The translations under genes were made by a program, and so were the position numbers. DNA of 64,000 bases from an uncultured Chromatiaceae bacterium (GTDB taxonomy: Bacteria > Pseudomonadota > Gammaproteobacteria > Enterobacterales > Alteromonadaceae), in NCBI GenBank assembly GCA_946482325.1, contig CAMLRA010000003.1, forward strand, positions 1 through 64,000, read 5' to 3'. Below the pieces are notes generated by a model that ran no database searches, was not told where the DNA came from, and saw only the letters and a list, made by a program, of their open reading frames with translations. Below are positions 28,990-38,863 of the stretch, one piece after another. Within the stretch, counting starts at the first letter, position 1; the number at the start of each line of letters is the position of its first letter.

Positions 28990-30018
28990 ATGAAAGTAAC
29001 CATTAATGACGTCGCTGAGCTGGCCGGAGTGTCGATCAAGACGGTGTCGCGGGTGATGAACAACGAACCGTCGGTGAAAAAGGCCACGCTGGATAAAGTC
29101 ACGGCAGCCATCGCCCAGCTGAACTATCAGCCCAATGCTGCCGCCCGTAATCTGGCCAGTACCCGTTCTTATACCATCGGTTACATCTACGACAACCCAA
29201 ACGCTTATTATGTGATTGATATGCAAAAGGGTTTATTGGATACCTGCCGCAAGCATGGTTATGAACTGCTGATCCACCCGACCAACGCCAAGTCCGCCAA
29301 CATAGTGCAGGAAGTGATAGACGTCGTGCAGCATTCACGCCTGGCCGGTTTAGTACTGACCCCACCTTTTTCCGAAATGCCGGAAATTGCTGAAGCGCTG
29401 GAACGGATAGAAGTCGACTTCGTCCGGATCATTTCCGGCTCGACACCGTCGCCGAAACTGACCAACTGCGTGTTGATTGACGACTTCACGGCCGCTTTCA
29501 AAATCACCAATCATTTGTTGGAACTGGGTCATACCGACATCGCGTTTTTATGCGGGGACGAAGAACACAGCTCGAGCGGCGAGCGGCTGGCCGGCTTTCA
29601 GGCCGCCCTGACCAAACGCGGCATTCAGGCCAATCCGAAATTTGTAGTGCCAGGCAGTTATTCGTTTGAATCCGGCGTCAAAGGTGCCAAACATCTGCTG
29701 GCAATGCCACATAAACCCACCGCCATCTTCGCCTGTAACGACGAAATTGCTGCGGGGGCTTTATTTAGCGCACGGCTCAGTCATGTTGAGATCCCGCAGC
29801 AGCTGTCCATTGTCGGCTTTGAAAACAGCCCATTTTCGCGTCAAACCTGGCCACCGCTGACCACGGCCAACCAGCCCAATAGCACTATCGCTGCACAGGC
29901 CGCTGAGCTGTTGTTCCGCCACACCAGACCCGGCAATGCCCGCAGCGCCCTGGAACAACAGCCGGTATTTATCCCGGAGTTGCTGGTACGCGAATCGACA
30001 GCGCCCTGTGCGCGCTGA
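28990..30018 (+). CDS. nagR: LacI-family regulator of the GlcNAc/chitin genes (NagR-like)
   Basis: 342 residues from the ATG at 28990 (GGAAG 5 bases upstream); the frame is open 34 codons further upstream without family similarity. The helix-turn-helix is canonical (VTINDVAELAGVSIKTVSRVMNNEPSVKKATLDKV), followed by a sugar-binding periplasmic-protein-like core. Four LacI-type dyads in this locus, including one in its own leader, make it the likely repressor. The inducer is probably GlcNAc-6-phosphate or a related sugar, by analogy with NagR of related bacteria. Confidence 0.9.
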   Translation: MKVTINDVAELAGVSIKTVSRVMNNEPSVKKATLDKVTAAIAQLNYQPNAAARNLASTRSYTIGYIYDNPNAYYVIDMQKGLLDTCRKHGYELLIHPTNAKSANIVQEVIDVVQHSRLAGLVLTPPFSEMPEIAEALERIEVDFVRIISGSTPSPKLTNCVLIDDFTAAFKITNHLLELGHTDIAFLCGDEEHSSSGERLAGFQAALTKRGIQANPKFVVPGSYSFESGVKGAKHLLAMPHKPTAIFACNDEIAAGALFSARLSHVEIPQQLSIVGFENSPFSRQTWPPLTTANQPNSTIAAQAAELLFRHTRPGNARSALEQQPVFIPELLVRESTAPCAR

Positions 30019-30030
30019 ATCCGCCCAATT

Positions 30031-30056
30031 AAAAAGGAGCCTGTTGGCTCCTTTTT
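30031..30056. terminator. symmetric terminator between nagR and the DUF819 gene
   Basis: AAAAAGGAGCC-TGTT-GGCTCCTTTTT works for both convergent genes. Confidence 0.88.
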
Positions 30057-30074
30057 CAGTTCTGGAATGCTGAA

Positions 30075-31325
30075 TTACGGCGCGACCGCCTGCATCATCA
30101 GCGCAGATAAATAACCGCCGTAAGTCCCCAGCGCATAACCCAATACCGCCAGTAACACACCAACCGGGGCTAACGCCGGGTGGAATGCTGCAGCAACCAC
30201 AGGTGCTGAAGCCGCACCGCCAATATTGGCCTGACTACCGACAGCCATATAAAACACTGGCGCTTTCAGTAGTTTCATCATGCCCAGCAATAACAACGCA
30301 TGGATGGAGATCCACACCAGGCCCACCAGGAACATCACCGGATAGTCCACAATAGCAGTAACATCCATATGCATGCCGATGGTAGCCACCAGAATGTACA
30401 CCATCACAGAGCCCACTTTAGAAGCACCAGTAGCCTCGAGGTGACGCAGTTTAGTACCGGATAACAACAAACCAAAAGTCGTCGCCAGTACCACAATCCA
30501 GAAGAAAGTACTGGTCAGGCTATACATCGCCAGTTCCGGCGCATGCAGTTCAATCCATGGTGCAATAATATTGGCCAGCCAGTGCGACAAACCTGCCACA
30601 CCAAAACCCACAGCGATAATCATCATCAAATCATTGGTCGATGGATTCCGTGAATTTTCTGCCTGATATTGCTCAATTTTACCTTTTAAGTGCTCCAGCG
30701 CCCGGGTATCGGCGCCGTTGGCCTTATCCAGTCGTGCGGCATTAGCCGCCATCCACAACAGCACAGCAGTCCAGATATTGGCAACCAGGACGTCGACCGT
30801 GATCATCACTGAGAAAATCTCACCGCTTGGCTGAAACACTTCTTTCATAGCGGCCTGATTGGCACTACCACCGATCCAGCTGCCAGCGATGGTCGACATA
30901 CCACGCCAGGCCGCATCAGCGCCTTCGCCGCCGAGCTGTTCCGGGAAAAAATGCCCGACACTGGCCAGCGCGATTGGCCCGCCTAATACCACGCCCACAG
31001 TACCGGTTAAAAACAACACCAATGCTTTTGGCCCTAACCCGAGAATGGCACGAAAATCAACGCTCAGTGTCAGCAACACCAGACAGACCGGCAACAGATA
31101 GCGTGATGCCATCTGATATAACTGCGAATGTTCGCCATCAATAATGCCAAAGCTGTTAAATAATGACGGGATGAAATAACAGAGCAATACCGACGGAATA
31201 TAACGATAGAATTTTTGCCAGAACGGGCTGGCGCTATGGCTGGTATGAAATACAAAGCCCAGGATCAGCGCCAACAGGCCGAGCACGACGGCGTCGTTGG
31301 TGATCAATGCGGTTGAAGTCTGCAT
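30075..31325 (-). CDS. DUF819 family integral membrane protein (YjcL-like)
   Basis: 416 residues from the ATG at 31325 with AGGAAT in front; the 29 codons upstream are unlikely to be translated. About ten to twelve membrane segments. Features typical of DUF819 are the LLPVCLVLLTLSVDFRAI and GSWIGGSANQAAMKEVF segments and a GSQANIGGAASAPVVAAAF stretch resembling the substrate region of 2-hydroxycarboxylate or bile-acid type carriers. The substrate is unknown. The neighbourhood gives no firm hint: it converges on nagR and is divergent from the 3-hydroxybutyrate dehydrogenase gene. Confidence 0.85.
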   Translation of the reverse strand: MQTSTALITNDAVVLGLLALILGFVFHTSHSASPFWQKFYRYIPSVLLCYFIPSLFNSFGIIDGEHSQLYQMASRYLLPVCLVLLTLSVDFRAILGLGPKALVLFLTGTVGVVLGGPIALASVGHFFPEQLGGEGADAAWRGMSTIAGSWIGGSANQAAMKEVFQPSGEIFSVMITVDVLVANIWTAVLLWMAANAARLDKANGADTRALEHLKGKIEQYQAENSRNPSTNDLMMIIAVGFGVAGLSHWLANIIAPWIELHAPELAMYSLTSTFFWIVVLATTFGLLLSGTKLRHLEATGASKVGSVMVYILVATIGMHMDVTAIVDYPVMFLVGLVWISIHALLLLGMMKLLKAPVFYMAVGSQANIGGAASAPVVAAAFHPALAPVGVLLAVLGYALGTYGGYLSALMMQAVAP

Positions 31326-31658
31326 GCAGAATTCCTTACGTGACAGGTCTACAGAATGAAGTGCAACTGAGCAGGACTTTTTCCGATTTAACGCAAAACA
31401 ATGGGACAACACATTGTTATCAAGAGTTTTTTACGGTCTAAACTGCGTGGGAAGCACAAGATAATTTTTTTATTATGTGCCGAAACATAGCATAGATATG
31501 GGTTCTGGCAAAGTCTTGTGCGGTTTTCTGAGCGCTCAGCGCTATGAATGCCTGTGTCTGAATTTCTCAGCTATTTAGCTCTGGCTTCAACGCTTGTCCG
31601 GCCGCAGTTAATTGCACTGCTGTTGTTATTTTCACCGACTGTTGCCAACCATTCAGCG
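31326..31658. other. gene-free stretch upstream of the DUF819 and dehydrogenase genes
   Basis: This divergent spacer is AT-rich around 31440-31500 and holds an imperfect GCACA...TGTGC dyad (31454-31480) around a run of seven Ts. No coding potential is seen. Confidence 0.5.
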
Positions 31659-31659
31659 G

Positions 31660-31675
31660 TATAGCACTAAAGTAC
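31660..31675. promoter_or_regulatory. candidate operator of the 3-hydroxybutyrate locus, site 1
   Basis: TATAGCACTAAAGTAC contains the dyad GCAC-TAAA-GTAC. A 17-base comparison with 42667-42683 (other orientation) gives 14 identical positions. The centre is about 69 bases before the dehydrogenase start. Confidence 0.5.
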
Positions 31676-31736
31676 CGTTTACCACCTTGCCGCAAGCTCT
31701 TACCCTGCAGCAAAGCACACAACAACAGAGGGTGTT

Positions 31737-32489
31737 ATGCGGGTATTGATCACAGGTGGTAGCGGCGGTATTGGCTTTGCGGTGGCACAGGCGTATGCCG
31801 CGCAAGGCGACGAAGTGATTTTGGCCGATATCAATCTGGCAGTTGCAGAAGCCAAAGCAGCAGAACTGGTCGCCAGCGGCGCAAAAGCGACAGCGCTGCT
31901 GCTGGATTTAACCTCGCAGGACAGTATTGAGCAAACCGCTACAGCCGCAGGCCCGGTGGATGTGTTGGTCAATAACGCCGGTATTCAGCATGTGGCGCGC
32001 CTGGAAGAATTTCCGGAACACAAATGGCAGCAACTGTTGCAGGTGATGCTGACGGGCCCGGCGATGCTGAGTAAAGCGCTGTTGCCCGGCATGCGCAGCC
32101 GCGGTTTTGGCCGCATTGTGAATATTGGCTCTATTCATGCCTTAGTGGCCTCGCCGTTTAAGTCGGCTTATGTCGCGGCCAAACACGGCCTGCTTGGCTT
32201 TAGTAAAGTGGTGGCGCTGGAAAACGCCGATATTGATTTTACTATCAACACCATCTGCCCGGCTTATGTGCGTACGCCATTGGTCGATGCGCAAATTGCT
32301 GCTCAGTGCAAAGAACATCAGCTCAGCGAGACTGAAGTTATCGAAAAGATCATGCTGGCGCCGATGCCGCAAAAAGCTTTTATCGGTGTCGATGAAATTG
32401 CCGCAACCGCAGTATTTCTAACCACTGCCGCCGCCCGCCATATCACGGCGCAAACGCTGGTGCTCGACGGTGGCTGGACTGCGCGTTAA
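31737..32489 (+). CDS. 3-hydroxybutyrate dehydrogenase (SDR family)
   Basis: 250 residues. A classical SDR: TGGSGGIG for NAD, NNAG, catalytic Ser in IGSIHA and YxxxK in YVAAK. The substrate-specific parts (NNAGIQHVARLEEFPEHKW, CPAYVRTPLVDAQI and the LAPMPQKAFI segment) fit D-3-hydroxybutyrate dehydrogenases. It oxidises D-3-hydroxybutyrate to acetoacetate with NAD. AGGGTG precedes the ATG. A GntP permease and an exported hydrolase 11 kb away may feed the same pathway. Confidence 0.9.
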   Translation: MRVLITGGSGGIGFAVAQAYAAQGDEVILADINLAVAEAKAAELVASGAKATALLLDLTSQDSIEQTATAAGPVDVLVNNAGIQHVARLEEFPEHKWQQLLQVMLTGPAMLSKALLPGMRSRGFGRIVNIGSIHALVASPFKSAYVAAKHGLLGFSKVVALENADIDFTINTICPAYVRTPLVDAQIAAQCKEHQLSETEVIEKIMLAPMPQKAFIGVDEIAATAVFLTTAAARHITAQTLVLDGGWTAR

Positions 32490-32535
32490 CCGCTTTCCAG
32501 CGCTCAGAAACTGAGGCACAATCAAAGGCTTCGCG

Positions 32536-35500
32536 GTGAATGCGGTAAATTCTGAAATGATTCTGAGTCAGGGCAGCATTGGCATTGGCATTGGCAGCAT
32601 AGCCGTGCTGTCGCTGCTGTATCTGGCGGTACTGTACAGCGTCGGCGTACTCGGCCGGCGCCTGACTGGCCGCCATCCGCTCGCGCCCTGGGTGTTTAGT
32701 TTTGCCCTCGCCATCTACTGTACCAGCTGGGCCTTTTATGGCGTGACCGCACAGGCCGCAGTGAATGGCTGGTGGATCCCGCCGACTTATATCGGTTCTT
32801 TGTTGTTATTCTGGTTCGCTTTTGGCCTGATTAGCCGTATCGCCATGGTCTGCCGGCGTTTGCGCATCACGTCCGTCGCCGACTTTATCGCCACCCGCTA
32901 TGGGCATTCCCGCTTATTAGCCGTGATCACCACGCTGATTGTGCTGATGGCCGTCATTCCTTATATCGCCTTGCAGTTACAGGCCGTGTCGACCAGCATT
33001 AACGCCTTGGTTGGTAGCGGCAGCGACGGGCCCTGGTACCAGGATACCGGACTATATGTCAGCTTGTGGCTGGCGATTTTTGCCATGTTATTTGTCGGTC
33101 GCAGCGCCAAAGCGCATCAGCCCAATCCCGGCCTGATGACGGCTATTGCTTTTGAATCGCTGGTGAAATTACTGGCGTTGCTGGCCGTCGGTTTTTTTGT
33201 CGTGTTTGGGCTGTTTGATGGTTTTGGCGATATTTTTGCCAAAGCAGCCGTCTCAGCCGACGTCCAGCAGCTGCAAAGCCAGGGCGCGCCCTGGTCGGTG
33301 TATTGGATCCACGTTTTGCTCGGTTTTGTCGCCACCTTGTGTCTGCCGCGTCAGTTTCATGTCAGTTTTGTTGAGATCCAGCATTTGGGGCATCTGCGCT
33401 ACGCGCGTTGGATCTTCCCCGGCTATTTGCTGCTGATGAGCCTGTTTACATTGCCGGTAGCGCTGGCTGGCACTTTGTTATTGGGCCACAGCGCCAGTAT
33501 CGATTTGGTGGTACTGCAGCTGCCGTTGTCGGCCAACCGCACCGATATGGCACTGCTGGCTTACTTAGGTGGTTTTTCTGCTGCCACCAGCATGGTAATA
33601 GTTGCGACTGTGGTGCTTGGCATCATGATCACCAACGATTTGTTAACGCCGCTGATTTACCGCCAACAGCAAAAACCAGCCGACGGCAAACCCTGGATCC
33701 GTATGGTGACGCTACGCCGTTTATCGATGTTAAGCGTGTTGACGCTCGGTTATCTGTATTACTTATTAATCGGCACTGAAACCGGTCTGGCTCAGCTTGG
33801 CCTGATGGCCTTTGCGCTGATTGCGCAGCTGGCGCCGGCGCTGATCTTTGGCCTGCTGAACCGCCGCGTCAACCGGCAAGGTGCATTGGCCGGGTTGCTC
33901 TGTGGCGCTAGTCTATGGGCTTATATTCTGTTGTTACCGGAACTCAGCCGTGCCGGTTTAATCCGCTGGGACTGGCTCAGTCTTGGGCCTTTTGGCTGGC
34001 AGGCGTTAGCGCCTAATGCGTTGCTCGGTGGCCAGTTTGATTTGATCAGCCTCGGGGTAGTGGTCAGCCTGAGTGTGAATACCCTGCTGCTATTGTTGGT
34101 GAGCCAGCTCAGTCAGACCCGGCTGACCGAATACCTGGAAAGTGCGCGTTTTTTCCGTCAGAGCCAATCAAAACCGCAACAGGCTGCGCCACAGCTGACG
34201 GTGCAGGATTGTTATCTGTTGGTGCGGCGTTTTGCCGGCGAGCGTGAAGCACGGTTATTGCTGCAGCGTCAGTTTAAATCGGTTTCACCACAGCTGGATG
34301 CGCGCGCGCCACAAGCATTGCAGCAAAGTACAGAGCGCACGCTGGCCGCGGTGGTTGGCGGCGCTTCGATGCGGCTGCTGCTCAATGCCGCCGGCAAAAA
34401 CAGTCAGCTACCGCTGGAATCGGTCGCCCGTTTTGTCGATGAGGCGAGTCAGGTCTATCTGTTTAATCAGGCGCTGCTGCGCGCCACTATCGACAATATC
34501 AGTATGGGCATCAGCGTGGTCGATGCCGATTTACGGCTGATTGCCTGGAACCAGCGTTATCTGCAAATGTTTGCTTATCCGCCCGGCCTGATTGAAGTGG
34601 GCCGGCCGGTGGCGGATTTAATTCGTTATAACGCCGAACGCGGCTGGTTTCATGACAGTACCCTGCCCGATGCCACGCAAATCAGCGTCGAAGTAGAAAA
34701 ACGGCTGAATTTTTTACGTCAGGGCAGCAGTTATCGTTTTCAGCGCCGCCAGCGCGACGGCCGGGTGTTTGAGATGCAGGGCCATCCGCTGCCGGGCGGC
34801 GGTTTTGTCACTACCTACAGTGATGTCAGCTCTTTTATAGACGTGCAACAACAGCTCGAAGCCAGCAACAGCACGCTGGAACAACGCGTCATGAGCCGCA
34901 CCGCCGAGCTGGAACAACTGAATCAGCAACTGGCCGCCGCCAAACAACAGCTGGAGGAACAAACCGCCAGCAAAAACCGTTTTTTTGCCGCAGCCAGTCA
35001 CGATTTGCTGCAACCCTTTAATGCCGCGGCATTATTCTGCGGCTTGATCCGTGAAAAAAGCAGCGATGGCCAGGTGCAACAACTGGCGAAGGATTTAGCC
35101 GCCTCGTTAAATTCTGCTGAAGAACTCCTGGCCGGTATTCTGGAACTGACCAAACTCGATGCCGGCGTGATTAAAGCGCAAAAATCGCCGGTGGCGATGG
35201 TTAGCTTGTTGGACCAAATCGCCCGTGAAGCTGGCTTAATCTCCACCGGAAAACCGATTCGTTTCCGCTATCGGCCAAGCCGGCTTTGGGTTGATACCGA
35301 CAGCCGCTTGCTGCGCCGTGTCGTGCAGAATCTGGTTGCGAATGCCTTGCGTTACACCCCCCAGGGGAAAATTTTACTCGGTTGCCGGCGCTGTCACTGG
35401 CAGGGGCAGCCAGCCGTGCGGATTGAAGTCTGGGACACTGGCGTCGGCATCAGTCCGGATGAACAACAGCGCATTTTCCAGGAATTTCAGCAGGGTAAAG

Positions 35501-36054
35501 AAGCGAATAATCAAGGGCTTGGTATTGGACTTGCCATCAGTCAGCGCATCAGCGATTTGCTGCAGCACCCGCTGACACTGCACTCAGAACCCGGCAAAGG
35601 CAGCTGTTTTGCTGTGACAGTCCCGGTCTGCGCCGCGGGGGCTAGCGCCGGGCCAGCATTGCAGCCGCGTGAGCAACCGGTCAGTTTCCGCGGCAAAACA
35701 ATCTTATTGCTGGACAACGACCCGCAATTATCCGGCGCGGTCGCTGCATTACTCAGAAGCTGGGATTGTCAGGTACTGGTGGCGCAACAGCCTGCGCAGG
35801 CGCTGCATTGGCTCAGCGAAGGTCATCAGGTGGATTTATTGTTATTTGATTATCATCTGGATCAGGGCGCGACCGGTGTCGAAGTGGCGATGCAACTGCA
35901 GCAGCATTATGCGTTGCAGGTGCCGGTGTTGATCCATTCGGCCGATCAGCAACAACAAACCCGTGATCATGCGTTGAATAACGGTTTCCACTTTATGCTG
36001 AAGCCATTAAAACCGGCCAATCTAAAGCGGCTGCTGCAACGCCTGCTGCGCTGA
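32536..36054 (+). CDS. SLC5-domain hybrid histidine kinase (CrbS-like)
   Basis: 1172 residues from a GTG with AAAGG upstream; an ATG seven codons later is an alternative. About 13 membrane segments form a sodium:solute-symporter-like domain (1-530), then a STAC-like linker (LTVQDCYLLVRRFAGERE), a PAS domain (ISMGISVVDADLRLIAWNQ), a coiled coil, HisKA with His822 (ASHDLLQPFNA), an HATPase domain (NLVANAL, GVGISP, GLGIGLAISQ), and a receiver with Asp1105. The order matches CrbS/MxtR kinases, which with a LuxR-type regulator control acetyl-CoA synthetase and acetate use. A short-chain-acid signal is therefore plausible. Confidence 0.9.
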   Translation: MNAVNSEMILSQGSIGIGIGSIAVLSLLYLAVLYSVGVLGRRLTGRHPLAPWVFSFALAIYCTSWAFYGVTAQAAVNGWWIPPTYIGSLLLFWFAFGLISRIAMVCRRLRITSVADFIATRYGHSRLLAVITTLIVLMAVIPYIALQLQAVSTSINALVGSGSDGPWYQDTGLYVSLWLAIFAMLFVGRSAKAHQPNPGLMTAIAFESLVKLLALLAVGFFVVFGLFDGFGDIFAKAAVSADVQQLQSQGAPWSVYWIHVLLGFVATLCLPRQFHVSFVEIQHLGHLRYARWIFPGYLLLMSLFTLPVALAGTLLLGHSASIDLVVLQLPLSANRTDMALLAYLGGFSAATSMVIVATVVLGIMITNDLLTPLIYRQQQKPADGKPWIRMVTLRRLSMLSVLTLGYLYYLLIGTETGLAQLGLMAFALIAQLAPALIFGLLNRRVNRQGALAGLLCGASLWAYILLLPELSRAGLIRWDWLSLGPFGWQALAPNALLGGQFDLISLGVVVSLSVNTLLLLLVSQLSQTRLTEYLESARFFRQSQSKPQQAAPQLTVQDCYLLVRRFAGEREARLLLQRQFKSVSPQLDARAPQALQQSTERTLAAVVGGASMRLLLNAAGKNSQLPLESVARFVDEASQVYLFNQALLRATIDNISMGISVVDADLRLIAWNQRYLQMFAYPPGLIEVGRPVADLIRYNAERGWFHDSTLPDATQISVEVEKRLNFLRQGSSYRFQRRQRDGRVFEMQGHPLPGGGFVTTYSDVSSFIDVQQQLEASNSTLEQRVMSRTAELEQLNQQLAAAKQQLEEQTASKNRFFAAASHDLLQPFNAAALFCGLIREKSSDGQVQQLAKDLAASLNSAEELLAGILELTKLDAGVIKAQKSPVAMVSLLDQIAREAGLISTGKPIRFRYRPSRLWVDTDSRLLRRVVQNLVANALRYTPQGKILLGCRRCHWQGQPAVRIEVWDTGVGISPDEQQRIFQEFQQGKEANNQGLGIGLAISQRISDLLQHPLTLHSEPGKGSCFAVTVPVCAAGASAGPALQPREQPVSFRGKTILLLDNDPQLSGAVAALLRSWDCQVLVAQQPAQALHWLSEGHQVDLLLFDYHLDQGATGVEVAMQLQQHYALQVPVLIHSADQQQQTRDHALNNGFHFMLKPLKPANLKRLLQRLLR

Positions 36055-36073
36055 CCCCAATTGTGTGGACTGA

Positions 36074-37543
36074 TTAGTCAGCGGCGACACACGCCTGATT
36101 ACGACCGGCCAGCTTGGCCTGATACAAAGCGCGGTCGGCGCGACGGAACAGCCGTTCGTAGTCTTCGTCAGGCTGTAATTGCGCGACGCCAAAACTGGCG
36201 GTCAGCGGATGCACATCGCAGATATAGACCTGGCGTAATTCGCTGATAATACGTTCAGCAATCAACAAAGCTGCCTGTTGTGTAGTTTGCGGTAGCAGCA
36301 CAACAAATTCATCGCCGCCAAAACGGCCCAATAAATCAGTTGGCCGCAGTGACAACTGCGCCAGACGCGCCAGTTGCTGTAGCGCCTGATCGCCAACATG
36401 GTGGCCAAACTCATCATTAATTTTTTTGAAATAATCGATATCAAACACCAACAGTGACAAAGGCCGCTGTTCGTGCCGGCTACGGCTGATCTCAAGCATT
36501 GCCCTTTGCTCAAGGCGATCACGGGACGCCACCTGCGTCAGGCTGTCAGTAAAAGCCACTTTGCGCAGCTGCAGGTTATCGGCCAATAAAGTCGGAATGG
36601 CGAGGCCAAATAAGGTGTTCGCGGCAATGACGTTGATGGCGAATTGATAAACCATCACATAATCCATCAAATCAAACAGATGCACCCAAAAGGCAATCAG
36701 GAAACTCGATAAAGCCACGCTGCTGACATTGAGCAAGGCCGATTCGGAACAGGCGATCCACATATGTGGGATCACCAGGAAAAAAATCGCAAAAGCACTG
36801 TTCGGCGAATCTGTCACTTTCGCCAACAGCATACAGGCAGTCAGTAACAACGCATTGAGTAAAAGTTTAAGCAAATAACGTGGGTGAAACTGCTGTTGTT
36901 GCAGGCCCACCATATCGGTCAGACGAAACAATGCAGAAGGTAACACCCTGCTTAACAGGCCAACAAAAAACGGCGCCAGCACCATGACACCGGCCATATC
37001 ACCAATCCAGAACGGTAGCCAGGTCGAGGCTATTTCCGCTTCAGCCATCATGTCGGTAATCACCAAAGTTGGCAGTACCAACCAGGTGGCGCAAAACGAA
37101 CTGACGGCGGCAATGACCAGGAAGGATACGATGATCCGGCTAATATCGCGGGTGCCGCGCCTAGCCAGTGTGCGTAAGGCGATAGCACCAACGGCATAAG
37201 GCAGAATATGCGCCAGGCCAAATAACAGACCCGCTTCCAGAATTTGCCATTCTGACAACTGAATATTGTAGTGGCGGGCGGTGTAAAAGGTGATCAGCAC
37301 GCAACCGGTCAACAAGGCCGGTAATACAGAAAAGCCCAGTAATAACAACGATGCGAAAGTCAGGCCCGCCACCGGATACCAGACACTGGCATGATGGGTA
37401 TATTCCACCAGCCAGCCAATCTCAAACACCAGCAGCCACAGCAGCAATAACATAACGTTGCGCAGCAACCAGGATTGCTGCAATCGGTCTTGCCAACGTT
37501 GGCGGTCAAACAGCGGCGCTTGGGCCAGACCTTCGGGTTTCAC
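36074..37543 (-). CDS. MASE1-GGDEF diguanylate cyclase
   Basis: 489 residues from a GTG at 37543. The N-terminal half is a MASE1-type sensor with eight or more membrane segments (WYPVAGLTFASLLLLG, WLPFWIGDMAGVMVLAPF). The C-terminal GGDEF domain has an intact active site (RFGGDEF, GGDEF at 409-413) and an inhibitory RxxD site five residues upstream, so it should make cyclic di-GMP with feedback control. The start codon directly abuts the ancestral stop of the beta-propeller gene (TAAGTG), suggesting translational coupling. Confidence 0.93.
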   Translation of the reverse strand: MKPEGLAQAPLFDRQRWQDRLQQSWLLRNVMLLLLWLLVFEIGWLVEYTHHASVWYPVAGLTFASLLLLGFSVLPALLTGCVLITFYTARHYNIQLSEWQILEAGLLFGLAHILPYAVGAIALRTLARRGTRDISRIIVSFLVIAAVSSFCATWLVLPTLVITDMMAEAEIASTWLPFWIGDMAGVMVLAPFFVGLLSRVLPSALFRLTDMVGLQQQQFHPRYLLKLLLNALLLTACMLLAKVTDSPNSAFAIFFLVIPHMWIACSESALLNVSSVALSSFLIAFWVHLFDLMDYVMVYQFAINVIAANTLFGLAIPTLLADNLQLRKVAFTDSLTQVASRDRLEQRAMLEISRSRHEQRPLSLLVFDIDYFKKINDEFGHHVGDQALQQLARLAQLSLRPTDLLGRFGGDEFVVLLPQTTQQAALLIAERIISELRQVYICDVHPLTASFGVAQLQPDEDYERLFRRADRALYQAKLAGRNQACVAAD

Positions 37544-38770
37544 TTACTGCAAATTCCAGTAATAAATACTGCCATCATCACTGCCGCCCACCGCGGTTTT
37601 ACCGTCCGGCGTCAGCATCATTGGCTAATTCATTAGCTTGGTGCCATATTGCCACAGTTGCTGCCCAGAGCAAGCGTCGAACAGATAAAAGTTCCCCGGC
37701 GATTCCTTTTGATTGCTGCCACCGCTGCTTTCATCCGGTTTGCCGTCGGTGGCACTGACCAGGGTCGCAGCCTTGTCTAATGTCACGCCCGGATTGACCG
37801 CATATTGCACCGGTTTGCTCCATTTCAGCACGGGCCCCCAGATTGGGTAGTTGGCGATGTCAGACGCTGTTTGCTCTGCATCCACCCGATACAACACCCC
37901 GGCTTCGCTTTGGTTAGCACCGACCACTATCACCAGTTCTTTGGCTGGCGTTTCAGTAATGGCGATGGCATAGGCGATATTCAGCCCGGTCAGCGCCGGT
38001 TTATAGACAAAAGCTGTGCCGGGCTGCACCGCCTGAAAAAACGCACAACTACCATCATGTAACGCCGCGGCGGCATAGGCGCCGTCTGGGGTCGTCACGA
38101 CCCGCATCACACCTTGTGCCTGCGGATAGCTGGTCACAGCACCGAGTTTGCCGTTATCCAGCACAATCTGCTGCACCAGTCCGGTGTATACAGGTTTGAC
38201 ATTGTAATTAATGGCGCCGACCCAAACCCGGCTGCCGTCTGGCGCAAGTACAGCGCTGTAACTGGAAAAGCCGGCAGTAAGCGCCATGGCGTCACTGAAG
38301 GACCAAACCGGCGCTACAGTGCTGCCGCTGGCATAATGGTACAACCGGACTTCGTGCTGGAAATCCGCCAGCAGCAAAGTGCCGTCGCTGCTGAAAGTCA
38401 GTTGATTGACCCGCGCAGGTAAGTTGTTGTCTTGAAACAGAATACTGCCAGTACTGGCATCGAGGATACACAAAAAACCGCAGGTTTTACTGGTCTCACC
38501 GCCACAGGCAGCAAAACGTTTATCGTCACTGACGGCGACCCAGAAAATGCCTTGCGTCACATTGGCAGCGGTGACCGGCACCGACCAGAGTTGCTGGCCG
38601 GTTGCATCATAGCCATAAAAATTAAACTGCCCGGAGCCAAATTCGCTGGAGGTGCCGCCGACGGTCAGTTGACCATCCGGGCTCACTGCCACTGAATTAA
38701 CCTGTAAACCGGTTTGCGGTGTTTTTTGCCAGCTGGGTTGGCCGGCGCTGCCTGATGTTGCTGATGTCAT
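37544..38770 (-). pseudogene. cytoplasmic beta-propeller protein interrupted by an in-frame TAG
   Basis: From the ATG at 38770 (AGGA upstream), 381 residues of WD40/quinoprotein-like repeats (VAVSPDGQLTVGG, LTFSSDGTLLL, VLAPDGSRVWVG, VTTPDGAYAAAA) are read before TAG at 37625-37627. The frame then continues for 24 codons, PMMLTPDGKTAVGGSDDG..., another propeller strand pair, ending at TAA beside the GGDEF start. A single TGG-to-TAG change explains this. The product probably lacks the closing strand of its ring. There is no signal peptide. Possible partners are the GGDEF protein downstream or the LuxR regulator upstream. Readthrough cannot be excluded. Confidence 0.8.
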
Positions 38771-38863
38771 CTGATGGTCCTGTATTGCTGCGAAAGATTT
38801 CAGCATGCAGGAAACACATTTGAATCACAACATCAGGTTAACAATCTGCGCCGTCCAGCTGGT

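Noticed and set aside
31454..31480. Possible CRP-like dyad GCACA...TGTGC
   Set aside because: Arms are imperfect and the spacing does not match CRP.
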